A DNA stretch of 64,000 bases, from the NCBI GenBank assembly GCA_905147135.1, contig LR990061.1, forward strand, positions 9,276,026 through 9,340,025, in the 5' to 3' direction. Each line of letters begins with the position of its first letter. The stretch's first letter is position 1. Below are positions 21,601-33,206 of the stretch, one piece after another. Below the pieces are notes generated by a model. The model did no database searches. It was not told the DNA's origin and saw nothing but the letters and a program-made list of their open reading frames with translations. Both the position numbers and the translations under genes were made by a program. This DNA is from Blastobasis lacticolella (taxonomy: Eukaryota; Arthropoda; Insecta; Lepidoptera; Blastobasidae).

Positions 21601-22779
21601 AACGTCGACGTGCAACATTATTTTTATACTTTAAAAAGCATATTCCAGTGTTTGAAGTGGCCGCCGCGAAATGCATTCTTAAAAATAAAGTCTCTATTTT
21701 GGGCGATTTATTTGAGGTATTCTTTTTAGGGTTTTCGGTAGAAATAGTTCGAGTTTGTAAGTTTTAATGAGCAACTTAGTCTAGTCTTCTGAAGCGGTGA
21801 TGCTTTACAACTTTTAAATGCAAGTTTTTGACGTATAAATATATCAGAGTTGCCTAGGTGATAAACCAAAATTAAAAGTGTGGAAAACACAGAAAATCCG
21901 ACTTCCGTGATATTGGGTGATATATATTCAAAGCTCTTTCATTATTAATAAATTAAATTGTTAAAATCTCTGAAGATAATTTGGAATATTGTGTGGAAAG
22001 AATAAATGTCCCATACTTGGAGCAAAGCCACAAGAAAACAGCTTTTACTTACATAAAACGAAAAGACGTTTATCGGGAAAATAATGTATGAACATTTAGC
22101 TATCTATCCTACACATATTATGAGTGCCAAAAATTGTAAGGTTGGACAGGTTTATTACTCCTTCACGCAAAAACTACTAAATAGATTTTGATAAAATGTT
22201 GGCAGTAATGTAGCGTGTATCCCAAAATAGCACATAGTCTATAATTTATTGATCCCCAATTCAATGTGGTTCCCACGACAAAAGGTCCGAAACGTAACAA
22301 CCGAATTTGACGAAGTCGCGAGCAAAAGCTAGTCCTTCCTCTATAAGCCATTCTAACCCCAACCAAAGGTTCAATAAAATGCACTGCAACCGTTCCTTTG
22401 CCAGTTACTTCATTCACAATGCTACGCCATTGGCCGCAGCGAGCGATGCAGTCCGACCGGCGAACAATCCGTTGCAGTAACCCCGGATTATCCGGGTCGT
22501 TTGCTCACATGACTGGGTCACCCTGTACGTATACCCGGCTCACCCCGTTGGAGGGAATTTCTCGCCATCTATTGTTTGAAATGTAACGGAGTGCAATTGT
22601 TTGTGGGAGAAATAGTGTGTGGTTTTGTTAGGAAATAAAATGGATGGATTTTTAATCGTTGATGTTATAATGGATTAATTGGTTTAGATTAGGTTTCGTC
22701 ATTGGAAAAGCTAAGTATTTTAGGCTATCCTTAATATCGTGACATCCTACTAATATCTACTTATATGGGAAATTTATAC

Positions 22780-22985
22780 ATACTTAGTATATAACAAAGT
22801 AGCTTCCCGCCGTCTGTCCCTATGTATGTGTATATCTATGTTTAGAGCTTTTAAACTACGCAACCGCATTAAAATGAATGCGGTTTTCAAGAATAGATAG
22901 AAAGATTCAAGAAAAAGGTTTAAAAAGCATGAAAAAAGGTAGGTGTACGCGAACGATGTCGCTTCGGGTCCACTAGTAGTTAATA
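22780..22985 (-). repeat. Interspersed LINE-tail repeat, copy 1
   Basis: Related copies at 23565-23765 (+), 30030-30232 (-) and 32765-32945 (+) share a core: GGACCCGgcGCGACTTCGTT, then GCGTACACC near one end, and TAGACATACATAGGGACAGA, then CGGCGGGAAGC near the other, with AAAACCGCxTT between. The family is probably the 3' end of a LINE or a dependent SINE. Not coding here. Confidence 0.6.
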
Positions 22986-23564
22986 CAGTAATATATCATA
23001 CCTATATAGGTAGATAATAGTCGGATCAGAAATAATTTATGCAAGCTGAAACCTCCTTGAAATCAATTCCATTTTACCTGCACCTTTGTCTCACACTTTA
23101 CATCTATAAGTTTCATTTTTGTGCGATTCTCCGACATTTACATATCAAAGTCTGCTTTCAATTTGTAAGTCAATTAATACGAACTCATCTCAACATCTCA
23201 TTTATATTCACTATTTTAGTTTCAGTAGGTCTCTGCTTTCTATTGTGTGTCTCTACTGCAAATAATGCAGTAAGTAGTTCACAAAGACAGCCAGGCTGAC
23301 GAGGAGTAAATTTCTCAGCAGAAACAAGTCGAGGCTAGAGAAAAACTCGTCAAGAATGTTCAATAAAGTGCACCATTGAATGCATTCCAGCCCAGCGCGG
23401 CTGTCCAGCTGATATTGGTTCCGTTCTAAGATAATAGATGGCGCTGCCAATATATCTGCGACATCATATTGGTTCCCGATCAGCAATTCCCCTTCTGTTG
23501 GCAGTTGGCTTGCGTGATTTATTATCAATTGTGGACTAGTCACATTTGTATAATACTAGTGGAT

Positions 23565-23765
23565 CCCGCGCGACTTCGTTCGCGTACTACTTTACCCCTA
23601 CCTACCCTTTTGCTTGCTTATAAACCTTCTTCTTGAATTACTCTATCTATTGTTGAAAACCGCTTTAAAACATGTTGTGTAGTTTAAAAGATCTACGCGT
23701 ACATAGATACATAAGGACAGATGGTGGGAAGCGATTTTGTTTTGTACTAAGTACATTATGTCTCC
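23565..23765 (+). repeat. Interspersed LINE-tail repeat, copy 2
   Basis: Plus-strand copy: CTAGTGGATCCCGCGCGACT, TTGTTGAAAACCGCTTTAAA, CATAGATACATAAGGACAGA, then TGGTGGGAAGCGATTTTG. It ends just before MITE E copy 2. Confidence 0.6.
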
Positions 23766-23790
23766 AACTTATAAGCGGACTCTAAGTCAT

Positions 23791-24047
23791 GTAGAGCTCG
23801 TCTAGTCTAAAATGACGCGCCCCACTACTTAGTTAGTTGATTTCGATGTGTGAGTGCAAATATTGATAACGACACTTCATCTGTGTGGGAGCCAATGAAC
23901 GACGCGTTCTCCTACGTTTGAATTTCACCGGCAACTGAATGACCAATTACAACGGCATTTGTATATGTATTGCGTCCATATTTTAAACTTGCTTGTGTGC
24001 GTTAATGCGATAGTGGGGCGCGTCATTTTAGATTAGACGAGCTCTAC
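23791..24047 (+). mobile_element. MITE family E, copy 2
   Basis: 257 bp with intact TIRs, GTAGAGCTCGTCTAGTC … GATTAGACGAGCTCTAC, and the unbroken interior GCTTGTGTGCGTTAATGCG that defines the empty site for the hAT insertion in copy 4. It is followed directly by a SINE A fragment. Confidence 0.85.
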
Positions 24048-24195
24048 CAATGACTTTTTCTGAGTTATGTACATTAGTTGAACACTAACCAATGCTCTTT
24101 CTCATACTCTTGAATTAGTTTTTTAGTTATACAGCTTTGCTTATTTTGGGGCTAGGTGGCGCTGTGTGAATTGTCGACGAATTTTGGGAGTTTTT
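24048..24195 (+). mobile_element. SINE A fragment followed by SINE B tail
   Basis: CAATGACTTTTTCTGAGTTA, then ACTAACCAATGCTCTTT, is the SINE A mid-body (24048-24112). CAGCTTTGCTTATTTTGGGG, then CTAGGTGGCGCTGTGTGAAT, is the SINE B end (24131-24170). Confidence 0.65.
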
Positions 24196-25224
24196 TTTTC
24201 TATCCGTTTTACAACCGGGTTTTCTGGATTGCGGCCAGCAATATTCAGTAGCACAGACTCTGTGCTACAGATAACTTAATTCACAAATAAATATTAAATT
24301 ATGTAATTTGTAGCGTGAAACCTCTCGCTAGTAAGACGTAAAATAAATTCATAATATTAGTCAAAGTAAGTTGGTAAGTAGGTATTGTATTGGACAGTTT
24401 CCTAGCAGTTGACAATAGTCTGTACCGCCTATACCTTCTTATACTTTTTTTTTGCTACTTTCTTCTTCTTCTTCTTTTTATTTTGTATATAAATAACATA
24501 TATACCTATGTTTATATCTGTTTTATGATTATGACATGAATTAATTCTAAAGTGACGTTGTAATGCTGAAGATGAATGTATTTTATTATTATAAACTATA
24601 ATTATTATTGAAATGTAATGAGAATATTAGTCTGTGAAACTTGAAATTAATGATATTCAATAATAATAATTTTAATTGTGGCTTTCGCTAAACTGTAGCG
24701 ATTTTGCCAAAGACTATAAATAAAATGACAGCAACAGGCCATAAAATATATAAAGAGATGGCCATTGATTGAGTACCCCTCTACGACAAACTAAAAAACT
24801 AAATAAAAACAACCCAACTCACACTACTCTAGTGCCTTACGATAAAATAAGCTTAAAACTTTGGCTACAAATATTCTCACTGTCAAATATCAATAATAAA
24901 ATATCTTAAGTCAGCCAATATTCTTATAAATTCAATAGTCTAGTACTAAATTTCCATTTCCACAGTGCATACAGGCTGCTCTAACTTCCAGGCGTCGAGT
25001 AAAATTCACACATTCTGCTACTGGCAAGCAGTTTTATTGGCGTCTTCATTTCGTATTCGCCGTTTATACAGGGAGTTATACTTTTGCATGGTTCTTCCTA
25101 AATTCAAATACAGGCTGATTGTAAATACGGTTCTTGCCAATGACTCGAAAAACGTTTTATAAGCATGTGCTGTATTATAAAATATAACTATTCAATAGTT
25201 ATGTGACTACGGTTCATTTATGGT

Positions 25225-25325
25225 TGTTAGCTGGTATTGCTGATGTCCACAGGCGGAGGTGACCACTTTCCATCAGGTGACCAACTTGCCTGTTTGTCGT
25301 ATAACATAAAAAATACTTTTTCATG
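25225..25325 (+). repeat. SINE-like family D tail
   Basis: GATGTCCACAGGCGGAGGTG, CATCAGGTGACCAACTTGCC, TGTTTGTCGTATAACATAAA. A second copy is at 30680-30782. The structure, a block ending in CGTATAACATAAAAAA, suggests the 3' end of a lepidopteran SINE or LINE. Confidence 0.55.
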
Positions 25326-26011
25326 TACCAAAACATTACCATTCTAGCTCCTTATTTCCTTACTCTGATGTAGTCATTACTGAGCGTACTAAATTAGAAA
25401 ATATCTAATCGTTTGTCATATCAGTCAGTAGCCCGTAATAGTCCACTATTGGACTTGGTCCTCCTCCGCATTAGTAGACTTATGTTATTTTGAAAAATAG
25501 AATTTTAATAATTTTAAACTACATAATTGGTAGTTACTGGATCATCATCATCCGAAGGGTCAATCCCGGCTTCTCAGGGTTCCCTTTCCTACTTCTTCTC
25601 TACTTGTTAGGTACTGAATATATAAACATAAAATGTAAAAGTTACAAAAAACAGATACCTATAAAAACTCGGTCTGTATACAATGTGTATGTATTACTTC
25701 AACCATAATAGTTACGCAAACAGCACGCGAAAATTACAATAATAAAACTGTTACAATGAAAACATCGTTAAAATTGGTCCAATTAACAGTTATAGACTTT
25801 ATTATAGTCGTAATGTAGAAAATTATCCCGTTAAGTTCTATGATGTGGTTGAGTCAAATCGGTAAGGTAGATGGTATAGATAGGTATATGTAGGTTAAAC
25901 TTATAATTACTAGAGTCTAGTACCTACAGTTTTTTTTACAGGAATTACTGTTTCCTATAACTTTAATTACATTTATGTACAAGTACAAGTACGTAGTGTC
26001 AACACCATTGA

Positions 26012-26275
26012 CGACCTGAGTGGTTCAATGGTCAACAGCCGGTCTGCCACGCAAGAGGTCCCGGGTTCGATTCCCGGCCGGGCAGAAATTGAAATGATGA
26101 ATTTTTATTTCTGTTATGGGTCTGAATGTTCTATGTATAATAAGTATGTATTAAAAAAAAGTATGTAAGTAGTATATCAGTTCTCTAGCACCCATAGTAC
26201 AAGCTTTGCTTAGTTTGGGGCTAGATGGCGCTGTGTGAATTAGTCCACGAATATTTATTATTATTATTATTTATT
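26012..26275 (+). mobile_element. SINE family B (tRNA-derived), best copy
   Basis: The tRNA-like head has CTGAGTGGTTCAATGGTCAA (A-box region) and GGTCCCGGGTTCGATTCCCG (B box) and folds like a tRNA up to GGCAGA. It is followed by AATTGAAATGATGAATTTTT, GGGTCTGAATG, AAGTATGTATTAAAAAAAAG and GCTAGATGGCGCTGTGTGAA. It ends in ATTTATTATTATTATTATTT. Length and position of the boxes suit a pol III SINE rather than a functional tRNA gene. Confidence 0.8.
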
Positions 26276-27155
26276 ATCATCATTGACCTTTCACATGTAT
26301 TGCTTTTTTGTTTCTGTTTTTTATTATAGATGTTTCAAAACAGCGTCACTGTGGGATTAGAGTACGGCACTTTCTCTGATGGCTATAGAGCCACAACGGG
26401 AAAGACAGATTACACTGTAAGCAGACATAAGATTTTGCCCAGCTGTGTTATTCTCTAACTCAGTTGGCAACTTTTGTTGGCAAAGTTAGACATAAGATAA
26501 TTCTACACTACGTCATCTACGTGAGCCGCTGTCTATAGCGTATACCAAAAAAGAGGAGTGTAAGATTGTTTTATGTCAAATTCAGTTGTCCACTGAGATA
26601 CGTTAAACCCCCCTGGATGGTAAAGGGTTGTCAGCGTGGTCGTGCCGTTTCGAGCGATTGTCGGCTAGATCTTTTAGCCTCTCTTCGAGTTAGTTTTTTT
26701 TTCTATTACATACAATTATTTTCCAGCGTCGTGGACATTTTCAAAAGTTTTTTTTTTCTTTTCACTATGTCATAATACCTAAAAAGGGTTAGGGTGGTAA
26801 TAATCACAGGTTTAGTATAAAATGCAGCACAAAAGCCAAATCACCGCACCCAGAGTCAATTCTGGGCGTTTTGGGGTTATATAGGTACCTAATAAATATT
26901 GCGGTATTTAAAATGATTAGGTAACTATATATTTTTATTTTATTTGCCAAATTGCAAATAGTTTACATGCTTTTATATATTTGTCAATTGTTTCCTATAG
27001 GATTGCACGAACCGCTTATTTAATTACCCATTAACTGTAAATAAAATACATAAATATCGTAATTATTGTCAATCAAGCTATGGAATTCCAATATCTTGTA
27101 AAAATAAATTCTCAAATACCTATAGGTAATTAAATATAAAAAGTTGGTTGAGTTC

Positions 27156-27195
27156 ACTTGTAACCTGATTGGGTACCTCCAATCAGGTTACAAGT
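27156..27195. repeat. Perfect 17-bp stem hairpin
   Basis: ACTTGTAACCTGATTGG (27156-27172), a 6-nt spacer GTACCT, then the exact reverse complement (27179-27195). Lies in the receptor intron 350 bp from the TM3-TM4 exon. Confidence 0.8.
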
Positions 27196-27538
27196 CAACT
27201 AAAAGTAATAAAGTTGTAAATTTTAGTAGTGATCTTACTTTAATTATAAAAGTAACCTTTCTCATAACGTCCACTCTACAGGAACTTCCAGAGAGCAACC
27301 CCAAAAAACAAAACAAAATGATCGGTGACACTTTCTGGAGCAGCCTGTAGTGCCTTTTCACAATTTTCACTTGCTAAAATCTCTCTGCATTCATCATTAC
27401 TGTAAGTCCTTTTAGAACCCACACAAAACTTCTTTTTCATTTAGTATTTATTTACTGAAGACGTGACTCTCCGCACAATTTAGTGAAGGACGATACCGAA
27501 AAGAGCTCTCGAGATTCTATAAAGCCATCAAACCTTAC

Positions 27539-27719
27539 CTGGTGAACAAGGCAGCGAAGAACCAAGCCAGGAAACAGATCAGGGTTGCCCTGGTCTTCGT
27601 ACACACGTAGCCTGCCCTCAGAGGCTCACAGATCGCGTAGTAGCGCTCGAAACTGATCGCCAGGATGGTCAGGACTGACGCGTGGGCTACCGTCAGCTCG
27701 ACGAACGGCACTGCTAGAC
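27539..27719 (-). CDS. ETHR: Neuropeptide GPCR (ETHR-like), internal exon: TM3 to TM4
   Basis: A 181-nt exon between acceptor TTACCCACAG and donor AG|GTAAGG. It reads (C)LAVPFVELTVAHASVLTI, LAISFERYYAICEPLRAGYV, CTKTRATLICFLAWFFAALF, then T. The first two bases GT complete a codon that would be TGT (Cys) if the previous exon ends in T; that Cys falls exactly 25 positions before the Arg of the ERY motif, the expected place of the TM3 disulfide Cys (3.25). Phase matches the next exon (ACC AG|C gives Thr-Ser). TM3 wording (VELTVAHASVLTILAISFER) fits insect ETHR and close TRH-receptor relatives. The exon for the N-terminus and TM1-TM2 should lie further right but was not found. Confidence 0.8.
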
Positions 27720-27985
27720 CTGTGGGTAAATATTAGGAGGTTTAAGGAGGGTGTTTGCGTGCTATACAGGTAACAGCAGTAAATGGTACCAGAAAACCTC
27801 CAGGTTGTTATAGGGACTATAAAAAGGGGAAATTGAGCAGTTTTTACTAAACATAGGAATCGCCTAAATCCCATACCCAAATACTTAGGAGTTGTAAAAA
27901 ATACATTTCACCAACCGCTTGGAAATAACTATCGCCATTAGGTAACACCTAAAGTTATGAAGTGGATTGGGCGGTGCTTAGTCAA

Positions 27986-28399
27986 TGAGGAGTTTTCCAG
28001 TAGGTATTGATAGTTTGTTTCAAAAAGCATCAATAGATGGCGCTCCTACAATTTTGGTAATCTTCTTTAAATCTGTATGATGGTGGCAGTGATTTCATGC
28101 AGCCAAGTAATACTAAACTTGAAAATAAAGTGTTTATTAATATAAACATAACTGTTAAAGGTTGAACGAAGTGTAAAAAGAAATATTTATAGAAGTTGGC
28201 ACTATGTTCCATTATTATTACAACCTCTAAAATGGTTGAAAACTATTGACAAATATAATATTATCAAATACAACGTACCCAGTGTTTATATCCTTTTTGC
28301 TAAGAACCTATTTCAAACGATTATCAATTACCAAAATTGTCGGGGCGCCATCTAGTGAGTGGTTAGGAATGCCTTAAATACCTATTGGAAAACTCCTCA
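27986..28399 (+). mobile_element. MITE family F, copy 1
   Basis: 414 bp with ends TGAGGAGTTTTCCAGTAGGT and ACCTATTGGAAAACTCCTCA. Subterminal inverted blocks GATGGCGCTCCTACAATTTT and AATTGTCGGGGCGCCATC add a second inverted layer. An inverted second copy lies at 35462-35879. Non-coding. Confidence 0.85.
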
Positions 28400-28865
28400 T
28401 AGGCGTCGCCTAAAATGACAGTTGCGTTCTGTTTCCTACAGCCCACTTATCTAACCCGGTGGCCAAACCTGGAACTAAGTGTCGCCATTTTGAAATGTCA
28501 CTTTGTTGTCAACAACAGCGACGTCGTCACCGGTTCAGATAAGTTTGTGGCACTCTACTGTTTACCAATATTACAACGGGAATTGGTAGAGGTTTGGTGA
28601 AAAAAACTAATTACTAAAGTTTTAAAAGCCATAATTAAAGTTAAGAGTTTTCTAGTTAGGTAATGCTTAATTCGAGTTTAGTGAAAACGGGTTTGAATTA
28701 ACTAACATAGTGTTAATTAAGATTTACTAACAAAATATGGATGTAATTTTACACCTCATAGTAATCTGCTTAGCTAATAATAATATGCTGCAAGCTGACT
28801 AATACCTCCGTAGACCAGAACATTGACATTTGTCTGAAAAAATTGATTGATTGATGGTGTACATA

Positions 28866-28998
28866 GGAGCGTCGGTGGCCGAGTGGTTAGGCCGACTCGT
28901 AAGCGAGAGAAACCGAGTTCGAATTCCACTGCGGCTATGTACCAAAGACTCTTTTCAAAGTAATGTACAATAGTTGAATGCTAACCGATGCTCTTAAC
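28866..28998 (+). mobile_element. SINE family A, head only
   Basis: GGAGCGTCGGTGGCCGAGTG, GTTAGGCCGACTCGTAAGCG, CGAGTTCGAATTCCACTGCG, followed by ATGTACCAAAGACTC and GCTAACCGATGCTCTTA. The A box (TGGCCGAGTGGTTAGG) is well preserved; the head resembles a class II (Leu/Ser-like) tRNA start. The distal half is missing. Confidence 0.75.
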
Positions 28999-29701
28999 TC
29001 GTCACCTACTACGGTAGTAATATTGTTACCAAAAACTTATTAAATTTGTTACAACATTGTTAAGTAGGAAATTACAAATTACATTAGGAAACGAGCGTTT
29101 AGTCTATTTCACGTTTTTTTCTCTTCTTTTTTGCTGCACCGCCTTGTAATTTTTGTTAATTGCTCTCTGGTTGACTGGTAGAAAAAGCTACTCAGCGTTA
29201 AGTCCGCCATTGTACTGTAATATGCATGAAGTTTTAAATAAATAAAATCATTAATAAAACGTTTCTTAAAACTCTAAGCAGATGGATCTTTGACAAGTCA
29301 GAATGTTAATGTTAATTTAAACAAGACGCCTGAACAAGGCTGATGGATTATTTTTTTATTGCTCTTAATTGCTCGGGGAGGACAGTGTCAACTGGGTTTT
29401 TGCATTAATCAAACGCCCGTGATTTTGACATTTCAATTTAGATAATTGACGACTGCTGCACAGGGTGAGTCAAAAAGTCCTAAAAATAATTGAAGTCTTC
29501 ATTGCACTGGCTGAGTCGAATTTAAAAATAAATGCGGTAAGTAAGTAATTTTTAATCTGCTGGCGAATTAAGTAGTCACATTGGTTTAGTCGTTTGCATG
29601 GCAAATTCAATAAGTTGGTCTTTGTGGTGTTAAATTTTATCGCTAATGTCGTTTTGTGAATAGCTTTCACTTTATTTTATGGATTTTGAAGGTTAAAAAC
29701 G

Positions 29702-30012
29702 AATGAAGCGGCACTGGTCTAGTGGCAGAGTGAGACCAATAACCAAGGTTAAGCAATTCGCAGAGTCCGTGAACTGGATAGGTGACTTTAGCACCGTAAC
29801 GAGCTCACCACTCGTTATGTGTGCTTCCTAATACCGTTGGCGAAGCAAGGTTGACCAAGGTCTTCCGCTGGCTTGGACACTGGTTGTGCAGTTTAGGGCC
29901 CCGTGACGGTGTAGGCCCCGTCTCTGTTTTTGGCACGGTGTCGTGATTAGCAGAGTAGAACGTAGCACTAACCCTATGCATGTGGATGTCGTGAGAGACG
30001 CCTAATATCATA
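29702..30012 (+). mobile_element. 5S-rRNA-like SINE (SINE3 type), candidate
   Basis: GAGACCAATAACCAAGGTTA, then AGCAATTCGCAGAGTCCGTG, then AACTGGATAGGTGACTTTA (29731-29787), parallels the 5S rRNA internal promoter stretch (…CCGAAGTTAAGCAACATCG … GTACTTGGATGGGTGACCG). An unrelated body follows to about 30012, ending near CTATGCATGTGGATGTCGTG, AGAGACG. A fragment of the same end recurs inverted at 30870-30945. The head is too diverged to be a working 5S gene. Confidence 0.6.
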
Positions 30013-30029
30013 GACTAATATCGCGCTGT

Positions 30030-30232
30030 GTTCTCTACAACATAGTATAAAGCAAAGTCGCTTCCCGCCGTCTGTCCCTATGTATCTATAAACGCTTAGA
30101 TCTTTTAAACTAGGCGGATTTCAACAATAAATAGAGTGATTTATGAGGAAGGGTTATAAACTTGAAAAAAGGGTAGGTAGGGGTAAACTAGGTGTACGCA
30201 AACGAAGTCGCGCCGGGTCCACTAGTTGAATA
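30030..30232 (-). repeat. Interspersed LINE-tail repeat, copy 3
   Basis: Minus-strand copy of the family at 22780: GTCGCTTCCCGCCGTCTGTC, CCTATGTATCTATAAACGCT, then GTACGCAAACGAAGTCGCGC, CGGGTCCACTAGTTG. Confidence 0.65.
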
Positions 30233-30679
30233 TAAAATTGAATATCATGTTCAAGCGCCTTACAATAATTAATGTTCATTGAAATGAAAAAGTATAAAAA
30301 GCCGTCGCCTAAAGTATAACAGTTAAAATAATTTAAATGCCTTATATACCTAAATATATTATTTCTGTATCTGTAACCGCTAATCGTAAGTCCTGAACAA
30401 TATTTTTAAAAATCAGCGATTTATGTTCGCCAGTCAAAAGTTAGTAAGTGTTTCCACTAATGGATTGTAACTTCGTATTAGGGTCGGCATCGCAAAATGC
30501 GAGGTAACTAAGCTTTATTGTTTTAGACCACCCGTCCACTGTCTTCGGCTTGATTTTAATTCAGAATTTGAACACATCAAATAGAATATAATTGATTTGT
30601 TTTTACAAGAAACTCCTCTACCACCCACAACTCCTCGTTCAAGAGGTTTATTAGAGGTCTCTTCAGAGGCGGTCAACGC

Positions 30680-30945
30680 ATTGGTAACTCCCCTGGTGTT
30701 GATGATGTCCATGGGCGGCGGTGACCCCTTTCCATCAATGGCCCGCTTGCCTGTTTGTCTGCCGTATAACATAAAAAAAACTACAGGAATAGACAAAAAA
30801 TGTTGGTTAAAGGGTCCGACTTGTACCCCAAGGTTCTTCCGCCATCACAGTCTTTTAACAGACGGATCCTGCCTCAATTAGTCGTCTCTCACGACATCCA
30901 CATGCATAGGGTTAGTGCTATGTTCTACTCTGGGGCATTTTTTCT
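30680..30945. repeat. SINE D tail (+) and 5S-SINE end fragment (-)
   Basis: GATGATGTCCATGGGCGGCG, then CGTATAACATAAAAAAAACT (30699-30782), is family D. CGTCTCTCACGACATCCACA, then TGCATAGGGTTAGTGCTATG (30883-30922), is the inverted end of the element at 29702-30012. Confidence 0.6.
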
Positions 30946-31267
30946 ATAACTATCACAGTCGAGGAAACTGGATGTTTGGCGGTTTAAATGTCATTTTAAT
31001 TTGTTCGTATTATTTCGAGAAATATCGCATAATGACAAACCACACGGTGGGAAAAAATAAACGACAAATTTCTAAGTAACTTGCTAAAGATTCAGTTTCC
31101 TCGATTGTACATTACATGCTCCTAGATACAGTACAAGTGCATAAGTGCGTTTCCACTTCAAAAAAAATTTTCCTTTTTAGCTACAGCTACATACTAGGGT
31201 ATTTGGTGCCGTTTTGGGAGTTTGCGAAAAGAAGGAGGCATCATATGCTCAAATAATAAATAAATAA

Positions 31268-31375
31268 ATAAGCTTGGGCACACAGCGCCATCTAGCCTCA
31301 AAATAAGCAAAGCTTGTGTTATGGGTGTTAGATAACTGATAAACTACTTATATACTTTTTTTATTGTTGTTTCAA
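31268..31375 (-). mobile_element. SINE family B, 3' fragment
   Basis: Minus-strand copy of the conserved end: CACACAGCGCCATCTAGCCT, CAAAATAAGCAAAGCTTGTG, TTATGGGTGTTAGATAACTG. The head is missing. Confidence 0.7.
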
Positions 31376-32515
31376 TGTACTCGTTTTTGACTTCAGGGTG
31401 TTTATATTATAATTAATAAAAAAATTAATTCATGAGTGCTGTAAAAACCTTATAACAATTGCGCTTATGGCCTTGTATTGCACCTATTTTTTAGTCAACC
31501 TGTACGTCGATACATCCGCATTCTATTTATATCCTTTGGTCCACAGCAAACATAGCAAATGTCTACTTTATATGATAACAAGGCCACTAAACGTAGGCCC
31601 AATAATGCGAGACATATTTGCTTTCCATTAGATCTCTTAGTTTTTCATAACAACTCGTGGCCGAGGGCAAAATATTCTTTTGTGTGCAGCTTATTCTTTG
31701 CAAGGGTATCAAATGAGAATTCTGCTGGCTGCCTTTCGGTAAGGGCAGCAAAGAAAAATGTTAGTTATTTCTTCAGAGAGAAAAAGTGTATGAAACTGTA
31801 GGTCGAACGTGCACTGCCAAGGAATGCAAGGAAAATTGTCATTAGATATCTATCTCTTTACATAAATAATTTATTTTGTAACAGAAAAGTATTTACAAAT
31901 AAAAAATAAACACTAATCATCCACACATTTGTCCCCCGGAATGGTGCCCGGAAAGCTAGCTGCGTTGTCTCGTTGGATAGCAATGCTTATCCGCTATCCG
32001 AGGAACGAGCCAGCTCTCCGGTCACCTGTGGTGTCGATTGGCTCTCTTTATGTCCAGAACTTCACCATTTCCGCATCGCTACCACAAGAACCTACCAAGT
32101 TTTAGTGGAATTAACAAGCAGAAAATAATTATTAGGTGTTGCTTATATTACAAATGGCGCAGGATAAGGACCAATGGCAAGTTCTTGTTCCGACCCAAGA
32201 TCCACTTTGGGCTCAGCGAGCCAGCGTAAAGTGCCTGATACTAAATAAATATTATGTCAAAACCCTTTCTTTAAAAAATCTATGAAAATATTTACGGTAA
32301 TAAAAATTTGAAACTATTTCAAGATGAGTTTTAATTTGTAAGCTGTTCAGATTAATGAGATTTTTCAAACGATCCTATCAAGCTTATTTTCAAAGTTCAA
32401 TTAATTATTAAGAAATATTACTATAAAAGTGCCTGCTTAAAGTACTAAGCCCTTCTGGTACCGTAAAAGAAAACATTAAAAAAAATTCTGGTCCGCAATT
32501 TATACCAACATAAGC

Positions 32516-32704
32516 AATCATCATCACAGCCCGTAACAGTCCACTGCAGGACCTAGGGCCTCTCCCACGAAAAGGGAGGTTATTGCCATAACCTCCACGC
32601 TTGGCAGGCGGGTTGGAGATCGCAGTGTTTAAATATAACAATGGAAAATGCTGCTGCCCATTTTCTCGATTATGGAGACTCTTGATCTTTTGCCTCGAAA
32701 ACAT
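32516..32704 (+). mobile_element. SINE-like family C, 3'-truncated copy
   Basis: ATCATCATCACAGCCCGTAA through TTTTGCCTCGAAAACATT, then unrelated sequence. A LINE-tail repeat copy (32765-32945: CGACCCCCCCGGCTTCGCAC, GAAAACCGCATGAAAATACG, ACAGACAGACGCGGCGACTT) follows. Confidence 0.7.
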
Positions 32705-33161
32705 TTTATCAAAATTATTTCGAAAGAAGTCTCAGGTTCTACGAAGGAACCAAAATTTCGAATCATACACTACTAGCGACCCCCCCGGCTTCGCACGGGT
32801 AGTAATCTTAACAAATTATACACCTAAACCTTCATCATGAATCATTCTATCTATTGCTGAAAACCGCATGAAAATACGTTCAGTAGTTCGCGAACAGACA
32901 AACAGACAGACGCGGCGACTTTGTTTCAAAATATGTAGATAGTGATTTAGCAAACTTTTAAGTTGACCATACCTAAACCGACAGAAGGAACATCACAAAA
33001 ATTACTCCGACTTTATGCAACGGTTATAAAGACTAAATTGCAATGTCTCTGTTACTACATGAGAAGCCCCATTTCAGACTATGAAGAATTTACAGGGATG
33101 GTTTTAGGAAATCATATGAGTAAAACTTAAACAGGTAAGTAGTAATGTAGAGATGCCTATT

Positions 33162-33206
33162 GCATACTAACAATAGTAAATTCTAGAACAATTATTGTTA
33201 GTATGC
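33162..33206. repeat. Hairpin, 14-bp perfect stem
   Basis: GCATACTAACAATA (33162-33175) and TATTGTTAGTATGC (33193-33206) are exact complements around a 17-nt loop. Could be a terminator-like or small MITE remnant; no function assigned. Confidence 0.7.

Larger units (their letters stand above)
18608..27538 (-). other. Receptor intron, about 8.9 kb, repeat-rich
   Basis: The donor GTAAGG (27533-27538 on the minus strand) and acceptor TTGCAG (18608-18613) bound it, with matching phase. Inside are LINE-tail repeats (22780-22985, 23565-23765), MITE E copy 2, SINE A and B fragments, a SINE-D tail and a full SINE B. The stretch 18620-22770 is AT-rich with no recognisable feature beyond short ORFs. 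Insect ETHR genes are known for two alternative 3' exons (A and B); no second TM5-TM7 exon was found here. Confidence 0.7.

Noticed and set aside
26012..26085. Possible tRNA gene
   Set aside because: A tRNA-like fold with A and B boxes, but it is the head of a repeated SINE (family B) with a conserved body and tail. It is not a stand-alone tRNA.
29731..29790. Possible 5S rRNA gene
   Set aside because: Only the internal promoter part resembles 5S; the flanks do not, and part of the element recurs nearby. Better as a 5S-derived SINE.
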